64,000 nt of DNA from Heterocephalus glaber (taxonomy: Eukaryota; Chordata; Mammalia; Rodentia; Bathyergidae): the NCBI RefSeq assembly GCF_000247695.1, contig NW_004624734.1:15617894-15681893 (forward strand), written 5' to 3'. Every line of letters begins with the position of its first letter. Position 1 is the first letter of the stretch. A program made the position numbers and the translations under genes. A model generated the notes under the pieces. That model was not told the DNA's origin and did no database searches. It saw only the letters and a program-made list of their open reading frames with translations. This document shows positions 1-13,182 of this stretch, in pieces.

Positions 1-190
1 AAAAGGAAAAAAATGAAAGCAAAGTCTTTGTAAACAGGGAACAGTGGAGGGGTTAAGGGAGCACAGGGAATGGGGAAAAATAAGAACCAAGATACATCAT
101 GTACAGGTACAACTACCCAATGATAAATGCAAATGTAATGTATACCTGAAATGTACCAGTTAAAGAATTTAAGCAGAAAAAAAAGAAAAA
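1..190 (+). repeat. Probable L1 3'-end-like repeat (family seen 4 times here)
   Basis: A purine-rich stretch (gggaacagtggaggggttaa) is followed by a block around atgtacaggtac and ends in an A-rich tail. The same order (purine-rich block, 'atgtacatgt' core, A-rich end) recurs near 18.5, 19.7 and 21.7 kb in the same orientation. This points to one dispersed family, most simply the 3' UTR of a lineage-specific L1. The assignment is inference; similarity between the copies is seen directly. Confidence 0.4.
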
Positions 191-1159
191 GAAAATAGAA
201 GAAAAGGGAAAACGTGCAGTCCAGATCCAAATTTTTAAAGTTAATAAAGTATGATAGGCTTTGGTTTAAGGTAGGCCTTCCATGAATTCTTAAGGGCAAT
301 GATATGCCTAGATTCAGTTAGCTTCATCTGAACTAAGAGTGATGACCAGGGAGTGTTATAGATTGTAAGACATAGAGATAATCAAATATAGTGAATCTCC
401 TTTAACATATTGTTGTTGATAAACTTAGAGAAAATATGTTTTGATGTGCATATCCTACCAAATTGCCAAATAAAACAGAAAATTTCAATCACGAGTCTAT
501 TATAAATCTAATTATATACTTTATATGAATATAACACTGATTAATCATTCAATATTCACTTTCATATTTCACAACTTTGCATCCAAATAGACAGACGAAC
601 TAATTGTAAACACAATAGCCTATATTCTTAATATATCATGATGATCATGAAATTGGGATTCCCTCCTCAAAGTGTAAACACACACATTCAGTAATATGGT
701 TGATACTCTTTGAAACTAGGATTGGCCTAGAAAACTTTGTAAAACAGAAATATTTCCATGTATCTTTGTGAAAACAACATTTCTGAAATTACAGGCATTC
801 TATATCCAAGATGGCTTTCACTTTCTCCTCAGCTTGACTAAACTTTATACTGGGTTCTTCATATCAACATTTCATGTCCTTTTTCTGAAGGACTTTTATT
901 TTTGAAAATATGCAATTGTAAATTCTCCCTCTGTTCCTTTGAGATGTAAAGTGCCTACAATTCAGAAAGACCTTTCTCAAGTAAAAAAGGGTAGGAACTA
1001 TCCTTCTGAAATGCAATCATCTAGAAAAATAGGCTTTGTTTCTTCTTCTCTGTGGAAGAGTGAAAACCTAATTTTTATTAAGTAATAATTAGCAAAGACT
1101 TTGACCATCATCTCCCAGAATCATCTTGTACTTTTCCATTATCACTGACATGGAATGAA
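191..1159. other. Intergenic, nothing recognised
   Basis: AT-rich single-copy-looking sequence without a convincing reading frame on either strand, and no repeat that I can name. Confidence 0.5.
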
Positions 1160-1505
1160 TGTTTTTCCACTCTAAAATTCATATTGAGGTTTAGTTGCTC
1201 TTATAATATTAGCTGGAGACTTTGAGAAGTGATTAGATTTAGATGAGTTCATGGGTTTGGGGTCACTGAAAGAGCATTAGTCCCTTCATGAGAAGAGGGA
1301 GAGAGACCTGAGTTAGTGAGTTTGCTTTCTTTTACCATGTGATGCCCCAAATTGTCTGAGGCCTCTGCAAAGAATTCTTGAAAGCAACAAGACCTTCACC
1401 AGACATGGACCCTTGACCTTGGACCTCCAGAACCATAACTAAGTAAACCTATTTTTCTATAAATTACCCTATATGTGATATTTATTGCCACAGAAACAAA
1501 GACAA
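1160..1505 (+). mobile_element. Diverged MaLR-type LTR, sense
   Basis: The order of motifs follows MaLR LTRs (MLT/MST group): an early 'aaaattcatattgaggttta', a central 'gaagtgattagatttagatgagttcatggg', a 'ccttgaccttggacctccagaacc' block and a 3' end with 'aagtaaacctatttttctataaattaccc'. Diverged and without internal retroviral sequence, so probably a solitary LTR. Ends are approximate. Confidence 0.55.
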
Positions 1506-3120
1506 ACACAAACGGATGTTTAAAAACTTCTTTATGTTTGAAGAGTTGAGCTCAATCTCTCATCCCAGTTACAGTAGTGTTGGGTGAAGTATCTGTTGAT
1601 GTTTTTAACAAATGTCCCATGTAGTTTTTCTTTTCTACTTGCAATGAAATCATTTGGGTTAATGAAATGTCAAGTACAGGCATATGAGTTTATAAATTAC
1701 ATGTTTTAAAAAACACAATAGCAAGGAAAAATCACTGAAATAATTTCTTACATCACTGTCCTGCTTGGAAGGCATTTACCATGCAGGACTGGGAAAGATA
1801 ATTTAGGTGAATAGCCTTTTATAGTCTGCTGTTGTCACTGTCAGACTTGGACACTTAATCTACTCGGGGCAAGCTCATGATGATATAACTGTATAAATTT
1901 ATAAGGAAGATGCTTGGTTTTGAGCTCAGGAAAATCCACTAAGTCTCTCCTTTATAAAACATGCTCAATACCCACATCCTCCAAGCAGCATGATTTTCAT
2001 GACCTTTGGAACATATTTTCTTATACAGGATACATTTGGCCACCCACTCCCAGGTTGCCTCCTGAGTGTCACTCATATTGCCATGCATACAGATAAGCTG
2101 AGGACTTGTTAGCAAAGCAGATTTATGAGACCTTCCAGTGGAAAGCGTATTCCGTGGTTCTTGTGTACTGGGACCTCAGTGAATGCTAAATGAGAGGTCT
2201 GCAACTAGGCACATCCCCAGCCAAATATCAAGAATTTAAAACAAGTTATCATTGACCACAGTTTTTAAAACTATTCTTTAGATTTAATATGAAAAATAGA
2301 AATTCTTAGAACTCAATCATGTAATACTTGTGCCCAGAATTTTCTTTTCTGCAAGATTGGCTCTAAAGAATCTCTGCTTTCATGGCTCATCCAAGTTACC
2401 AGATTGTTTGCCACCCAAGGCCCTGAGTTTCTGTCCCATACTGAAAAGGTGATCATAATTTATATAGTTTCTGTAACTGTCTAGACTTATGGAACCTCTG
2501 CTTTTAATCCTCATTACTTTCTAAAGCCTAACAGTAAAAAATTGACTGGAAAATTTTACAGAGATTACCTTAAAAATTACTGAAGCCCTTTTTTAAAGAA
2601 CTCTTTTTCATCTTTGAATGCTGCTCAGTGATAGAGAAGTTGTCAGAATATTTTTTCTCTGATAGAAAATTTCAGGAAGAGAATAACTGCACCAGAGTCT
2701 ATTGTGTACAGATTAATACATGAAACTCAATCGAAATGTTTTATTTCAATGAAATTGTTCACAAAGTCACATGGGGATTTATGTGATGACAACCATGTTA
2801 TCTTTCATGTCCACATTGTTACAGACAATTAACACAGAAACTAATAATGCATTTAAATCAGTTACTTACTTTGTCTTTTAACTTCTCAATTAAACTGCAA
2901 GTATTCTTGGGTTTTTTTTTTCATACTTGACAATGAACAGACTGGGTCAATAAGTTTCAATATTTTTGTATCCCCAAAGTCATTTGGCAAGAAATATGGT
3001 TTTCTCAGTATAAATTTATATATTAACTTAAAGGTTTTTGTTTTATATTCTTAAATAGAAAAATAACCTAGGACTCAACAAATCCATTCGCTGACAGTGA
3101 CAAAATAATAGCAGGTATAA
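1506..3120. other. Intergenic, nothing recognised
   Basis: AT-rich. The 60-codon frame at 1914-2096 has no family resemblance and is treated as chance. Confidence 0.5.
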
Positions 3121-3124
3121 TTCT

Positions 3125-3240
3125 ATAATTTATTGAGTTCATACCATTTCTCAGTACTTGACACTGTAATTGGTAGGGATACTACAAAACACTCAGGAAC
3201 TGAAGATAAAGGGAGTGAAATAACTTGATCAAATGTAGTG
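3125..3240 (+). repeat. MIR-like SINE fragment
   Basis: Resembles the MIR core: 'ttattgagttcataccatttctcagtacttgacact' followed by an aaataacttgatcaaatgt segment matching the 'taacttgcccaaggtcac' part of the family. Weak, diverged match. Confidence 0.35.
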
Positions 3241-3411
3241 TGATGTTAACATTTGTCTTAGCCTCTGTTCTGTCCATTAAATTACATTGCTTAATTAATT
3301 AAAAAGCTGGAATGAAATTGAGCTTGGAAATACTCAAAAATAGGACATGTTTTTCCTATTTTGCATGAACTTACACAATTACTCTCAAAGTAGAATAACA
3401 TTCTTTGTTTT

Positions 3412-3437
3412 ATTATATATATATATATATATATTTA
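3412..3437. repeat. (TA)n microsatellite
   Basis: Uninterrupted alternating T and A, directly visible, continuing into a short TTTATAT run. Confidence 0.9.
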
Positions 3438-4639
3438 TATTTAAAGTTTTCAATAAAGATTTTTTTTTTCCCTAAATAACTTGTCTCCTCCACTGCAGAC
3501 TATAAGCTGTAAAAGAGCTATTTTGGCTTTTGGATAGATCTTGTCTTTTTCACACTACCTCAACTGAAGTCAATAGGCAGTATTTGTTGAAAGTAAAAAT
3601 AAAAATGCATAGGTGACTGTATTTTCTAAAAGTCCTATACATACATAGAGGTATAAAGCATGAAAGAATATAGTTAAAAGCTGAGATTATCAATCTTAAA
3701 AACATTGAAAACCTGAGAGAAAGGCACTGAGGTATGTAGTACCAAGTTCATAGTGTCATTTAAATATGTTTGTAGAACCAACTGTCTTGGGAAGTAATGC
3801 TGCACACTCTTCAAAGATATAGTTTCCCAGAAATTTATATTCATAGCATAGTTTCACTTTCCTTGACCTTTCTTACAAGTTTGTGCAGTTGGCTTTACGA
3901 AATGAAACTTGAGGTAGGTTTATTTTTATTAGTAATTAAGAATTGGGAAGACACTTTAAGAATGTTTTGTGGCTTAACTAAACTATTCCTGTAGTTGTTT
4001 TTTTGTTCTTTGTTTTTTTGTTTTATGTGATCTTGTTATTTTCTCCTAAGGTTATTGTGTGCACTATAGAATTGGAAAGAGAGCCCACTAGAATTTTTCT
4101 TTTGGATTCTTTGATTGCTTTCTGCACCCCCACTCATACTTGTTTTATCTCAAAAATCTCAGGTTCTTACATTTGATATAAGTTTTAGATGACAACCTGG
4201 ATTTTTGTTTTGACAAGTCGATTGCTACAGCAGAATTTCTGAAAGAAGAGTTTTGTCATTTGTAACATGACAGTTTGTATACTAGACTTCCCACATAGGA
4301 ACATCTTGACTTTGTTATTTTCCAGGATATAAAAGTATAAGTAGCACCATAACTTCTGGCCCTGAGATTAAAAAAAAAAAAAAAAAGAAAAGAAAAAAGA
4401 CTTCAAAGAGCTTTATGGACATAATTTTCTCACATCAGCTACTGATCATGGTATTTTCAACATTTTATTTATGGAGCATCACAAAATCATAGTCTGTAAG
4501 AAACCTCAGAAGGTTGTTTTGGTAAAATGTGCACCCAGTCAAAGCATTACCGTATTCCTTGGATTAATTCTTTCATGAGGAGCCATAGTAATCAAAGGGA
4601 CTTTCCAGTGAAGTGGAATAGATAATGCCAGCACAGATT

Positions 4640-4745
4640 CCATGCTTAGAATTCTGGGGTTCCAACTGGATTCTACCTGGGCGACACTGGACAAAGACAC
4701 TCAATCATTCTAGTCCTAAGTGTCCTTATTTGTAAAATGCAGAAA
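4640..4745 (+). repeat. MIR-like SINE fragment
   Basis: 'attctggggttccaactgg', then a 'ctgggcgacactgg' and 'cctaagtgtccttatttgtaaaatg' series, matches the order of the MIR body (tctggagtc ... gaccttgggcaag ... cctcagtttcctcatctgtaaaatg). Confidence 0.5.
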
Positions 4746-5174
4746 ATATGACTTGTACCCACTCCATAGATTACTTATGTTGATTAAACTTTCTAAACGT
4801 TTTTAAATCACCAGAAAACTGGCTGGAATAATCTAAGGAGTATATAATTATTTGTTTTAAATTTGTCTTTATTATGGACGTTACTTTTTATTATATTACT
4901 TTTACTTTTAATTAGCATAAAGATTACACCAACATCTATGAGTCTTATTTATCTAATTAGTGATATTTAAGGCCCTGCAAAAGTGAGTCTAGGCTATTGT
5001 AACTCACAGTCATGTTTAAATGAGGACATGAGGAAGAAATTTTATTAATATCTACACTTTAAAGATGAGATAGCTACAATAATTTTCTCAGGTAAATATC
5101 CAAATCTTTAATTAACATTTTTGTACATTGGGAGTTCAAACCCCTTTTTCTTAGTCTTTAAAAATCAGTTTCTA
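4746..5174. other. Intergenic, nothing recognised
   Basis: AT-rich, no frame or named repeat seen. Confidence 0.5.
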
Positions 5175-5259
5175 GGGCCAGAGATTTAGCTCAGTGGTTC
5201 CTGCACCTGCCTTGAAAGCGCAAGGTCCCGAGGTTGATCCCTGGTACCAAAAAAAAAAA
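5175..5259 (+). repeat. ID-like tRNA-derived SINE
   Basis: A roughly 75-bp body starting 'gggccagagatttagctcag' carries a tRNA-like A box (tagctcagtggt) and B box (aggttgatcc) and ends in 'ggtacc' plus an A tail. This is the architecture of rodent ID elements, where an RNA polymerase III promoter drives a small RNA mobilised by L1. Two further copies in the window share the body and the ggtacc ending. The body differs from mouse and rat ID at several places, which favours another rodent lineage. It is a SINE, not a tRNA gene: the 3' half does not fold back to an acceptor stem. Confidence 0.8.
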
Positions 5260-6700
5260 TCAATTTCTAATACAAATTTGTCAGGTTGCTAAAAACAGAA
5301 AGGAAAAATTTTGTTGTAGAATGTGAAGGTATTCATGGAATTAAAATGTACTTTAAATCCATTCCAAACTAGAACAAATCAAAAAATTCTGACACATCAT
5401 TACTCTTGTTGTTTAAAACCTGTGACCATGTATATTCCAGTGCAAAGCATCACTAAGCCACTGACTCTGTGGATCTTAAGTTCAAAAGTTCTACTGTACT
5501 CTGTGGCTCAAAGAAAGACAAGGCTCCTGAACACCTGAAGCCCTCCCAAGATTTTTTGTCTATTCTGAATGTGACACTGAAACTTTCCTTGAAGTTTCGG
5601 TAGATGAGCTTATAAAATATTGCTTTGATGTGGATGGAAGACCCTAATTGAATCGTCAGCTTTTATCAGTTAGTAGGGAAGTGATGAGGCTCAGATGCTC
5701 TGGGGAAAGCCATGTTAGATACTCCTCTCTACAAGGGATTCTGGAAGCACCATAGTAACAATGAACCAAACACCAAACTAAATTGCTTTTAGTTCCATGT
5801 TTCTGTTTTCCGCACAACAAACTCTACAACATCTTTCTATTGTATTTTACTTATAAAATTATTTGATAAAGTTCTGGAAGAAAAATGCATCACTATTCAT
5901 AAAATAATCTTCAATGTGAATTCAAAACTAGTATTTTACTGAGCCTTACTTTGCTATCCTGCACATTTTTAATTTATACAGTTATTTTTCTTATATCATC
6001 TTTTCCCTTATTCTTTTAATAATTTTATCTTCTCTCCTCTGGGTTCTCATTAAAGATTTTATTTCTTGCTTTACATATTTGATGCAAAAGATGAAAGAAT
6101 CCTTTAATTATGACCTTAATTGCTTTACTATTCCTAGGAGAGTTTCTGACACTATTATATAACTCATGAACCCAAATTTACTTGTTGGAAGAAGAAACGC
6201 ACTTCACTGCTGGCTGCAGATAGATGATAATTAATCAGGTTGTTTTCCAAAAATTTAACCAAAGGGATGCTTTACAAATTTCAATATTTAGAGTTCATGT
6301 ATGTCTCATTCTTAGGGTTAAATTTCAGTCTCCTATCTGCCCATTTTTACAGCTTGACTTCTTTAATTAAAAATCTTATCTTCTATTCTGAAATTGTCCA
6401 GAAACTAAAATATCTCACTATCAGTATATATCAAACTAAAGATTCCTTGGTAAAGTCAACAAAACATGACTCTGAATGGGTTAAAAACAGAAAAAAATTT
6501 CTTGGAACTTTATCAGTGATTCACAGAATCTATTGGAGGATAGAAAATCAATTTAATAATGAAGAAGCACCAAGGCATATCTGAAGTTATGGGGAGAGAA
6601 AACAAAGACAAAAACCTAATTCCAGAGAGTAGCAAAATTATGATCTACTGCTGGTGCAAATGCAAAAATAATAGTGATCTAAAACATCTATGAATCATTG
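5260..6700. other. Intergenic, nothing recognised
   Basis: Contains a 114-codon frame at 6240-6584 with low-complexity AT-driven composition and no recognisable domain; treated as chance. Confidence 0.45.
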
Positions 6701-6704
6701 TGTT

Positions 6705-6860
6705 TTTCTGCCATTAATCTATATAGTAATCATCACTATGAGATTGATGCTATTCTTTTCCCTATTTATAAATACAAAAACTAAGGCAGAATACTTAAGC
6801 ACCTGTTTAAGGTCACACATCTAGCAAATTGTAGGATAAAGAAGCAAATGACCTTTATAT
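6705..6860 (+). repeat. MIR-like SINE fragment
   Basis: 'gatgctattcttttccctatttataaatacaaaaactaaggcaga' followed by 'ttaaggtcacacatctagcaa' follows the MIR consensus order (two-base pair count, then 'gaaactgaggca', then 'aaggtcacacagctagtaa'). Confidence 0.55.
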
Positions 6861-7970
6861 TAGAACATGTGTGCCACTTTTTATTGTAAATCACTCAGAA
6901 TTTTCAATCTTCAGGATATTTTGGTCAAGACTCAAAATGAATGGCAGGATCAACAGATTAACCCAATTTGACTTGGTGCAGAAAGATTCTCTGATTACAT
7001 TCAAATTAACCAGATATCAAAGATAAAAGGCTAAATTTTCTAAATATTAAGGCAATGCTAGAAAGGGAAAACAGATGTCAGGGAGCAAAAAATAAGAAGA
7101 TGTGTTATAAAATGCCTAGCCCTCACACTCCATGGAAATGAGTATTTGAGACTATCTTCTTCATTTCATGGAATAGAAAACATAAACATACTCATTTACT
7201 TTATTTTACTATTTTAGTTTTATTCCAATAATAGTTTTTTGCACTTTGAATTATAACCCAGAGTAAAAATTATCTTGATTGAAATAGTTTTCATTTTGTT
7301 ACTGTGCACTTACTTTTGTATGAAATAAAATTATCACTGTTGTAATATAAGAGGAGGAAGTGCTGTACTAGATGAAGCAGCCAAAATATTGACAATATTT
7401 TTTTTTAAGGAGAGGATGTTTTCATTGAGTGGAGGCAAGAGGAATCTTCTTTCTTATAAGGGAGTAGAAGTATTAAAAATGTCTTCTTTCCTATGCAATA
7501 CAACTGCAAAGCCTTGTTCAAGGTCACTGTGAGTGCACACATTTGCAGTGTAATAGAATATGCAGTTATTCATAAAACTAATTCATTGGTTATGGAAAAA
7601 AAGAAACCTTCAAATAAATATATGGTCAATGTTTTAAAGTAAGAACATTATTCAAATATGTGGCTTTTGCAGGTATTGTTTAACAAGGGTAAGTTTATTT
7701 GCTTTTTTGTTTGCTTCTTTAATGTGATTTGCTAATTTCATGCTTCCTGAATGTCAACAGGGGTAATAAAATAGCAATTTAAGGCCACATTAAAAGCTGA
7801 ACTAAATGGCAGAATTCTACTGAAGACATTAAAACAAAATTATAGCATGTCCTCCTATCAGAAGACATCATTTTAGCTTTAATGTAGAATGGTGAAGCAA
7901 AGACCTTTAATCTTCACCCCACCCTGTCCTTTTTGGCCTGAGGCTCAAATTCTTTTTTCTGAAAATTTAA
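6861..7970. other. Intergenic, nothing recognised
   Basis: AT-rich; no supported feature. Confidence 0.45.
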
Positions 7971-8010
7971 TTCTCTCCCTCTCCCTCCCTCTCTCCCTCT
8001 CTCTCTCTTC
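7971..8010. repeat. (CT)n-rich low-complexity tract
   Basis: Pyrimidine-only run of CTCC and CTCT units on the + strand, directly visible. Confidence 0.9.
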
Positions 8011-8193
8011 TTTTTCTCTTTAATGACTTGACATAAAACTGTAGATATTTAATGCATATAAGTTGATATGTTTGCAAACAAATATAAAACTGTTAAACCA
8101 TGTATCATCAACACTATGAATGCCAGAATTTTATCTGTCCACCCTCTCCAAAAATTTCCTCTTACACCATTTTTGTTGTTTTGTGTATTTGAT

Positions 8194-8202
8194 TGTGTGT
8201 GT

Positions 8203-8235
<33 letters not shown>
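8194..8235. repeat. (GT)n microsatellite
   Basis: GT dinucleotide repeat with one 'at' interruption. It creates apparent open frames on both strands (8049-8252 and 8068-8268) that are repeat artefacts. Confidence 0.95.
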
Positions 8236-8254
8236 GTAAGTGCACTTAACAAAA

Positions 8255-8430
8255 TGCGATTAAACTAAATGTCCATTCAAGGCTGAATGGATAAAAAAGT
8301 GATACATGAAATGGAATAAGATTTTAACCTTTTAAAAGAAGGTAAATCTGCCACTTGCAACAACATAGATGAACTCATATGACATTAGTCTAAGTGAAAT
8401 AGACCAGACACAAATGACAGTGTATTACCC
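8255..8430 (+). mobile_element. L1 3'-end fragment, sense
   Basis: The string of motifs 'aaatgtccattcaaggctga', 'atggataaaaaagtgatac', 'atggaataa', 'gcaacaacatagatgaact', 'agtgaaatagaccagacaca' is the familiar order of the distal L1 ORF2/3' UTR region (tgtccatca, ggataaagaaaatgtggta, ggaatac, acatggatgaact, gtgaaataagcca). Confidence 0.6.
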
Positions 8431-11214
8431 CATGTAAGTGTGGGATTAATTATTTTATTTCTTAGGTTATATACATTCTGCTTAGAGCATCCATTGTCAA
8501 GATTTGAGAATAGATTTACTGTGTACAAAAACAGCAGGACCACATTTTTTCTCCTTTATTTTAGAATGTTACTCCAAGGAAGCTTGCCTGGGTATTTAGG
8601 AATGGTAAATTTATTCTTTCTACCCAAGTTAGTGTATTTTTTTGTTGCCAATATTTCAGGTGTTGAACTGAGATTTCTCCTCCCCTACCCTATCAGGCCC
8701 CAGGTACAACCAGTAGGTAAGTTAACAATCTACTGTATAACAATATTTTCTTAAATGCTTTTTCCTTACTTACACGTGGCATTTCCACTGTTATTCATGT
8801 TAAGCAGCTCTCCTATCATAATTTGTATTGATTTGTGTTTGTTTTTTCCTCTTTTTTCTTAAGTAGTAAGAACCAAATTGGAAAAGCCATGGAGAGGCAC
8901 AAAATCTTGAGACTTATACTCAGCAAAAGATTGACAACCCATCAAAAGTAATTACAATCATTTCTTAGTCATTATTATACAGAATGCCTTCATTCATTGT
9001 CATATTGTAAACTCATGACATGCTGTGGTAGAAAGGGAAAATGTGACTTAACTTCACAGAATGACACTAAAAACTTAAATTATATGTCCAATGTAAGACT
9101 TCTTTCTACTATCATGAAAATGACCATAAATAGAAACTTTGATGTAAAACTATCTCTTTAGGAAATATATAAAAAATTCATGGCAAATTGATTTTACTTT
9201 CACTCTGACTGCTACTAAACCTGAAGCTCTCTTTCATTTTTGGAAATTTTTATGAGTTTCAGAATATGTAAAAACTGTGGAAGCCTTGTTTTCACATACA
9301 TCAATAACACACACTGAATTCTGGAATCTTTAATCTGTCTATATCTGTCAGTGTTGGTCACATTTTAATACTATCACAACTCTATTATTTTTTATTGATG
9401 TTATCAGATATATTGAAATATAATGCCTATCACAACAGTCTCTTCATGAACACTTTTCTAGTTAAAACTGAAATTATAGGACTCATATCAGGTGATTTCT
9501 AGTAATTGGGCATCTTTTAATACGTTGGGTAAAAGTTCACAAAATTTCATGGAAAGAGATGTCTCTAGAAAGACCCAGTTCAGCAAGAAGGCAATGACCT
9601 TTGCAAATATCAATTGACTTTCCCTGAATGTAAGTGAAAGTAACACTAAATAACTGGAATATAAAAAATTTCAGTGGCCCAAAAAGCTAACGTAAGATTT
9701 AGAAAAAAATAGTCATAATGATTATTTAAATATTTGGTGCTTATTATTAGCAGATCATTCTTGTTCTTTCCAAAGCATTCTTCCTGAAGAAAGAATTAAA
9801 TCATTGTAATTATTGCCTGTGCCCTTTCACACATTCCAAATCTGAGGATGTGAAGTGATTTATCAGACTGGTAGTTTGTGAAGTGTGCATGTTTCACTTA
9901 GCCCTGCCCTTTATTTGTCTCGAGAACAAATTTATTCCTAGAAAGCACAAACTTGCTTCTGCTATGTTCTGTGCCAAATGTTACCTGGATTCTCATTTGA
10001 TGTCCCCTGCTCTGCTCCCACTCAACCAGATTTGTGGGTAAAGTTTGCCTAAGTCTGGGATTTACTCTTTCTTAAAGTTACCTTATTCATTCCCCTGACA
10101 AGGAGTTTTGGCCACCTTATCTACTTTTATCATATTCCCTAAAATATTCAGAACTCAGTAGATGAGAGAGATGCTATTTATTGGGGTCCTCTTTTGAGAT
10201 CCAAGGCTTACAATATTGAAGAAAAGAGTCTTAAGCTCTTTAATCTATTCAATAGCTTTAATAAACAATATTAGAATCATTTTTCCAATAAAAAAGCAGC
10301 AGCTCAATGATTAAATATTCAATGGCACATTATAAATGTTGAGCCTGGATTTTTACATAATCTGCCCATCCCTAAATCTCACATTCTTAAATATATATTC
10401 TGCTCCCTAAACTCACTTAGATGAAGATTACTGGTTTTCACTTTCATCTCACTGATTATTAAACAGCCTCAAATAGGAATTAAATTAATTTTTTAGGTCA
10501 TGCACTCCATAATTGACTTATTTTGGAAATCAGTTTCTTACCTTTGTTCTCTTGTACAATTTATAATATGGGTAAATTAGGCAGAACAGTTCTGTCAGGT
10601 GTAGTTATAATCCTTTATAGGAAATCTGATGTCATATTTGCATTTAGCCAAAGGACACATAATCTGTGGCAGAAAAACTTAAGTATCCATTTCAACTCCA
10701 ATTTAAAGCAGAAGGAGAAAATATTCAACAACTGGTTTTGGTGGAGGCTAGGGGCTAAAGAGGTTTTTAAAAGAAAACTGTCATTTTTAAAATACTTTCT
10801 GTTACTGTGAGAGAATAATGCAAAGTAGTATCTACAGAAAATTAATATGAATCACTTTTGCATTGCTAATTTAGCATGAAAATCTACTCTGATGTTGTTT
10901 CATAAGTACATATTTCCTCATGAAATTATTTTTTGTTGGCTTGACTTATAAATCTAATTCCTATGTGTCTTTGACTGAATCTTAATAGTTAATCTGATTA
11001 GTCTGTCTTATAATACCATATAACCCCCTCACAAGACTTTAGATGCACTGACAGTTTTAAATTTTCTATTAACAAAATAAAGAAAACAAAAAAATATATT
11101 AAAATATATGTACTTTGATATTCTCTTCTATATCTGCATACACACATAAGATTGAAAAAATATTCTATTCAAATATCCTTCATAAAATAATTTTCATATA
11201 TTAATTAGCTGTTA
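8431..11214. other. Intergenic, nothing recognised
   Basis: About 2.8 kb of AT-rich sequence. Open frames at 8440-8754 and 10523-10810 show no domain, signal or repeat-protein similarity and are treated as chance. Confidence 0.4.
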
Positions 11215-11690
11215 TTGGTAGCTCTCAAAAACATAATGACATAAATAAGTCTTTATTATATGTCTTAATCTTTAGATTAAGATCTGGATTTAGATCCAGC
11301 TCATTTGAGCTATTGTCCATAATCAGCTGATGGTTGGCCAGGCAGGTTTGTAAATCTTGGTTATGATCTCATATACGTAGGCTTTGGCTAAGATGACTTT
11401 CCTGTGTTCAGTATGAGTTCTCTTCACTTAGCAGTATTGCTCAGGCTTTTTCATAGGCTGGCTCAAATCTATTCTAATAGTATCTGTAAAAAAGAAAATG
11501 AAATAGTAGTATAAATGTATGAGTTTTTTTTTAAGATATGGTATTCTTTATCAAGTCTACTAACAGCCTACTGGCCAAAGCAATTCAAATGGCTGAGTCA
11601 GAGAGACAGAGTACAATAAAATTATAGGGAAAAGGGCATGATTGCAGGGGACCAATAATAAGGGCCATCAAGACAACCATTTCACAATAC
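11215..11690 (-). repeat. Diverged LTR-like interspersed repeat, family not named
   Basis: Motif order (a 'tctttattatatgtctta' start, 'ggttggccaggcaggtttgt', 'cataggctggctcaa', 'ctactggccaaagcaattca', 'agggccatcaagacaacca' end) recalls a common mammalian LTR repeat in antisense orientation. I could not assign the family; orientation is inferred. Confidence 0.35.
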
Positions 11691-12835
11691 AATGTCAGAC
11701 ATCAACATTTATAATTCATTTGGGGACTATCAAGGCCATATAGATATTTCACATTTAATACAAAAATGTATATTGTATTGGTTAAATCCTGATGGTATTC
11801 ATAAGCAGGTTAATATCTGTCAGCAACATATTTTTATTCTTATTCATGCGTTTATAATCAGCTTGAGCAGTATAACGAGTTGAGTCATATGACAACTTGG
11901 TAGTTTAAATATCATCTCAGTGGAGAAAATGAGAGGAAGTCTCTCCTTTTTTCTCTTTCTTACACACACACATGCACACACTAAAAGAACAAACAAAAAT
12001 AACTCAAGCCTAGCCAAACCTTTAAGTAAGCCTATTTTCTATTGGCCTTTTGTCAAACAAATAAAATGACCAACTTTACCACTAGGGCAGGTAAATGTCT
12101 TGGTTAGTGACTTGGATGGCTTTGAGGTTAGACACCATATCTTTTGACTTTTAGAAATCCTTTCCAACTCTTAAAACAAAGCTTTGGTTTTAGGCAAATT
12201 TAACTAAGTTACAACTGAGGTAGATTTAACTCAATCATATTTCTTTCTTACTCTTAATTATACATTTTCAGTCAGTCATTGTAATCAATTATTTGTTAAA
12301 TCAATGATGATTCTAGATATAACATTATTAGCATAGACACTAAATGAGAAAAAGTTTGTGGAGTTTTAAATATTAACTACACAACTAATTAAATCTTACT
12401 GAATCTATTGATCTAGGTTTCACTTTATTATGAACATTTTTCTTGACATTTTACTTAACCAGGATTATTGGCTTGTGAATTGAGTATATCTGCCTTGATC
12501 TTTATTATCATTAATATTGTGGTCCTTTTGTATAGAAAAATATATGAGATTGGCAATCAGTGTGACATTAGACTAAATGTATAGACGCAAACATTCACTG
12601 ACTGAGATTGTCATCTAATTAATCACATCTTCATGGTGGGATTTGGGGAAAGATTTGTGCTGAATCAAGTTGGTAAGTATTTGTCTTCTTAACTTTACCG
12701 GTGTGTGGAAAATGTGATGTTAATAGTGATCATTTGAAAGATACATAAAGGTTTAGAAGACATAGCTTTTGCTTTCAGCAGCTTACCTATGAATAGAAAG
12801 CAATTTAATGCATAAGAACATAAAAAATAACAAGT
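11691..12835. other. Intergenic, nothing recognised
   Basis: AT-rich; short (AC)n-like run near 11963-11985. No gene or repeat named. Confidence 0.45.
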
Positions 12836-12837
12836 GG

Positions 12838-13168
12838 TGTTTTAGCCTGTTTTGTGATGCTATCACAGAATTCCACATTTGGATATTTCATAAATACATA
12901 AAAATTTATTGTCTCATAGAACAGTAGGCTGAGAAATCCAACATTTTAAAGATCCTTCTTGTTGGATCATAACATGGTAGAACCCATCATGTGGCACAAA
13001 TAGCAAAGAGAAAGAAAAAGGTAACTCACACTCATGAATTTGTTTATGCGGTCAGAACTCTCTTTGACCTAAACACCTTCTAAAAGATTCATCTCCTGAT
13101 TCTATCACAGTGGCAATTAAATTTTAATATGAGATTTGGAGGAGACAAACATTTAAACTATAACATAT
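12838..13168 (-). mobile_element. MaLR-type LTR, antisense
   Basis: Reads as the reverse complement of an MST/MLT-type LTR: 'gttttagcctgttttgtgatgctatcaca' at one end, 'aaatttattgtctcatagaa' inside, and 'gagatttggaggagacaaacatttaaactataaca' at the other end. Solitary, diverged. Confidence 0.6.
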
Positions 13169-13182
13169 GGAATCATATAAAC

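Noticed and set aside
5175..5259. tRNA gene (A and B box present)
   Set aside because: No acceptor-stem pairing, an A tail, and two more diverged copies in the window: a SINE.
6240..6584. 114-codon open frame
   Set aside because: AT-driven amino acid composition, no domain, no supporting signals; chance in 64 kb.
8049..8268. Overlapping open frames on both strands, rich in Thr/His or Cys/Val
   Set aside because: They are translations of the (GT)n microsatellite.
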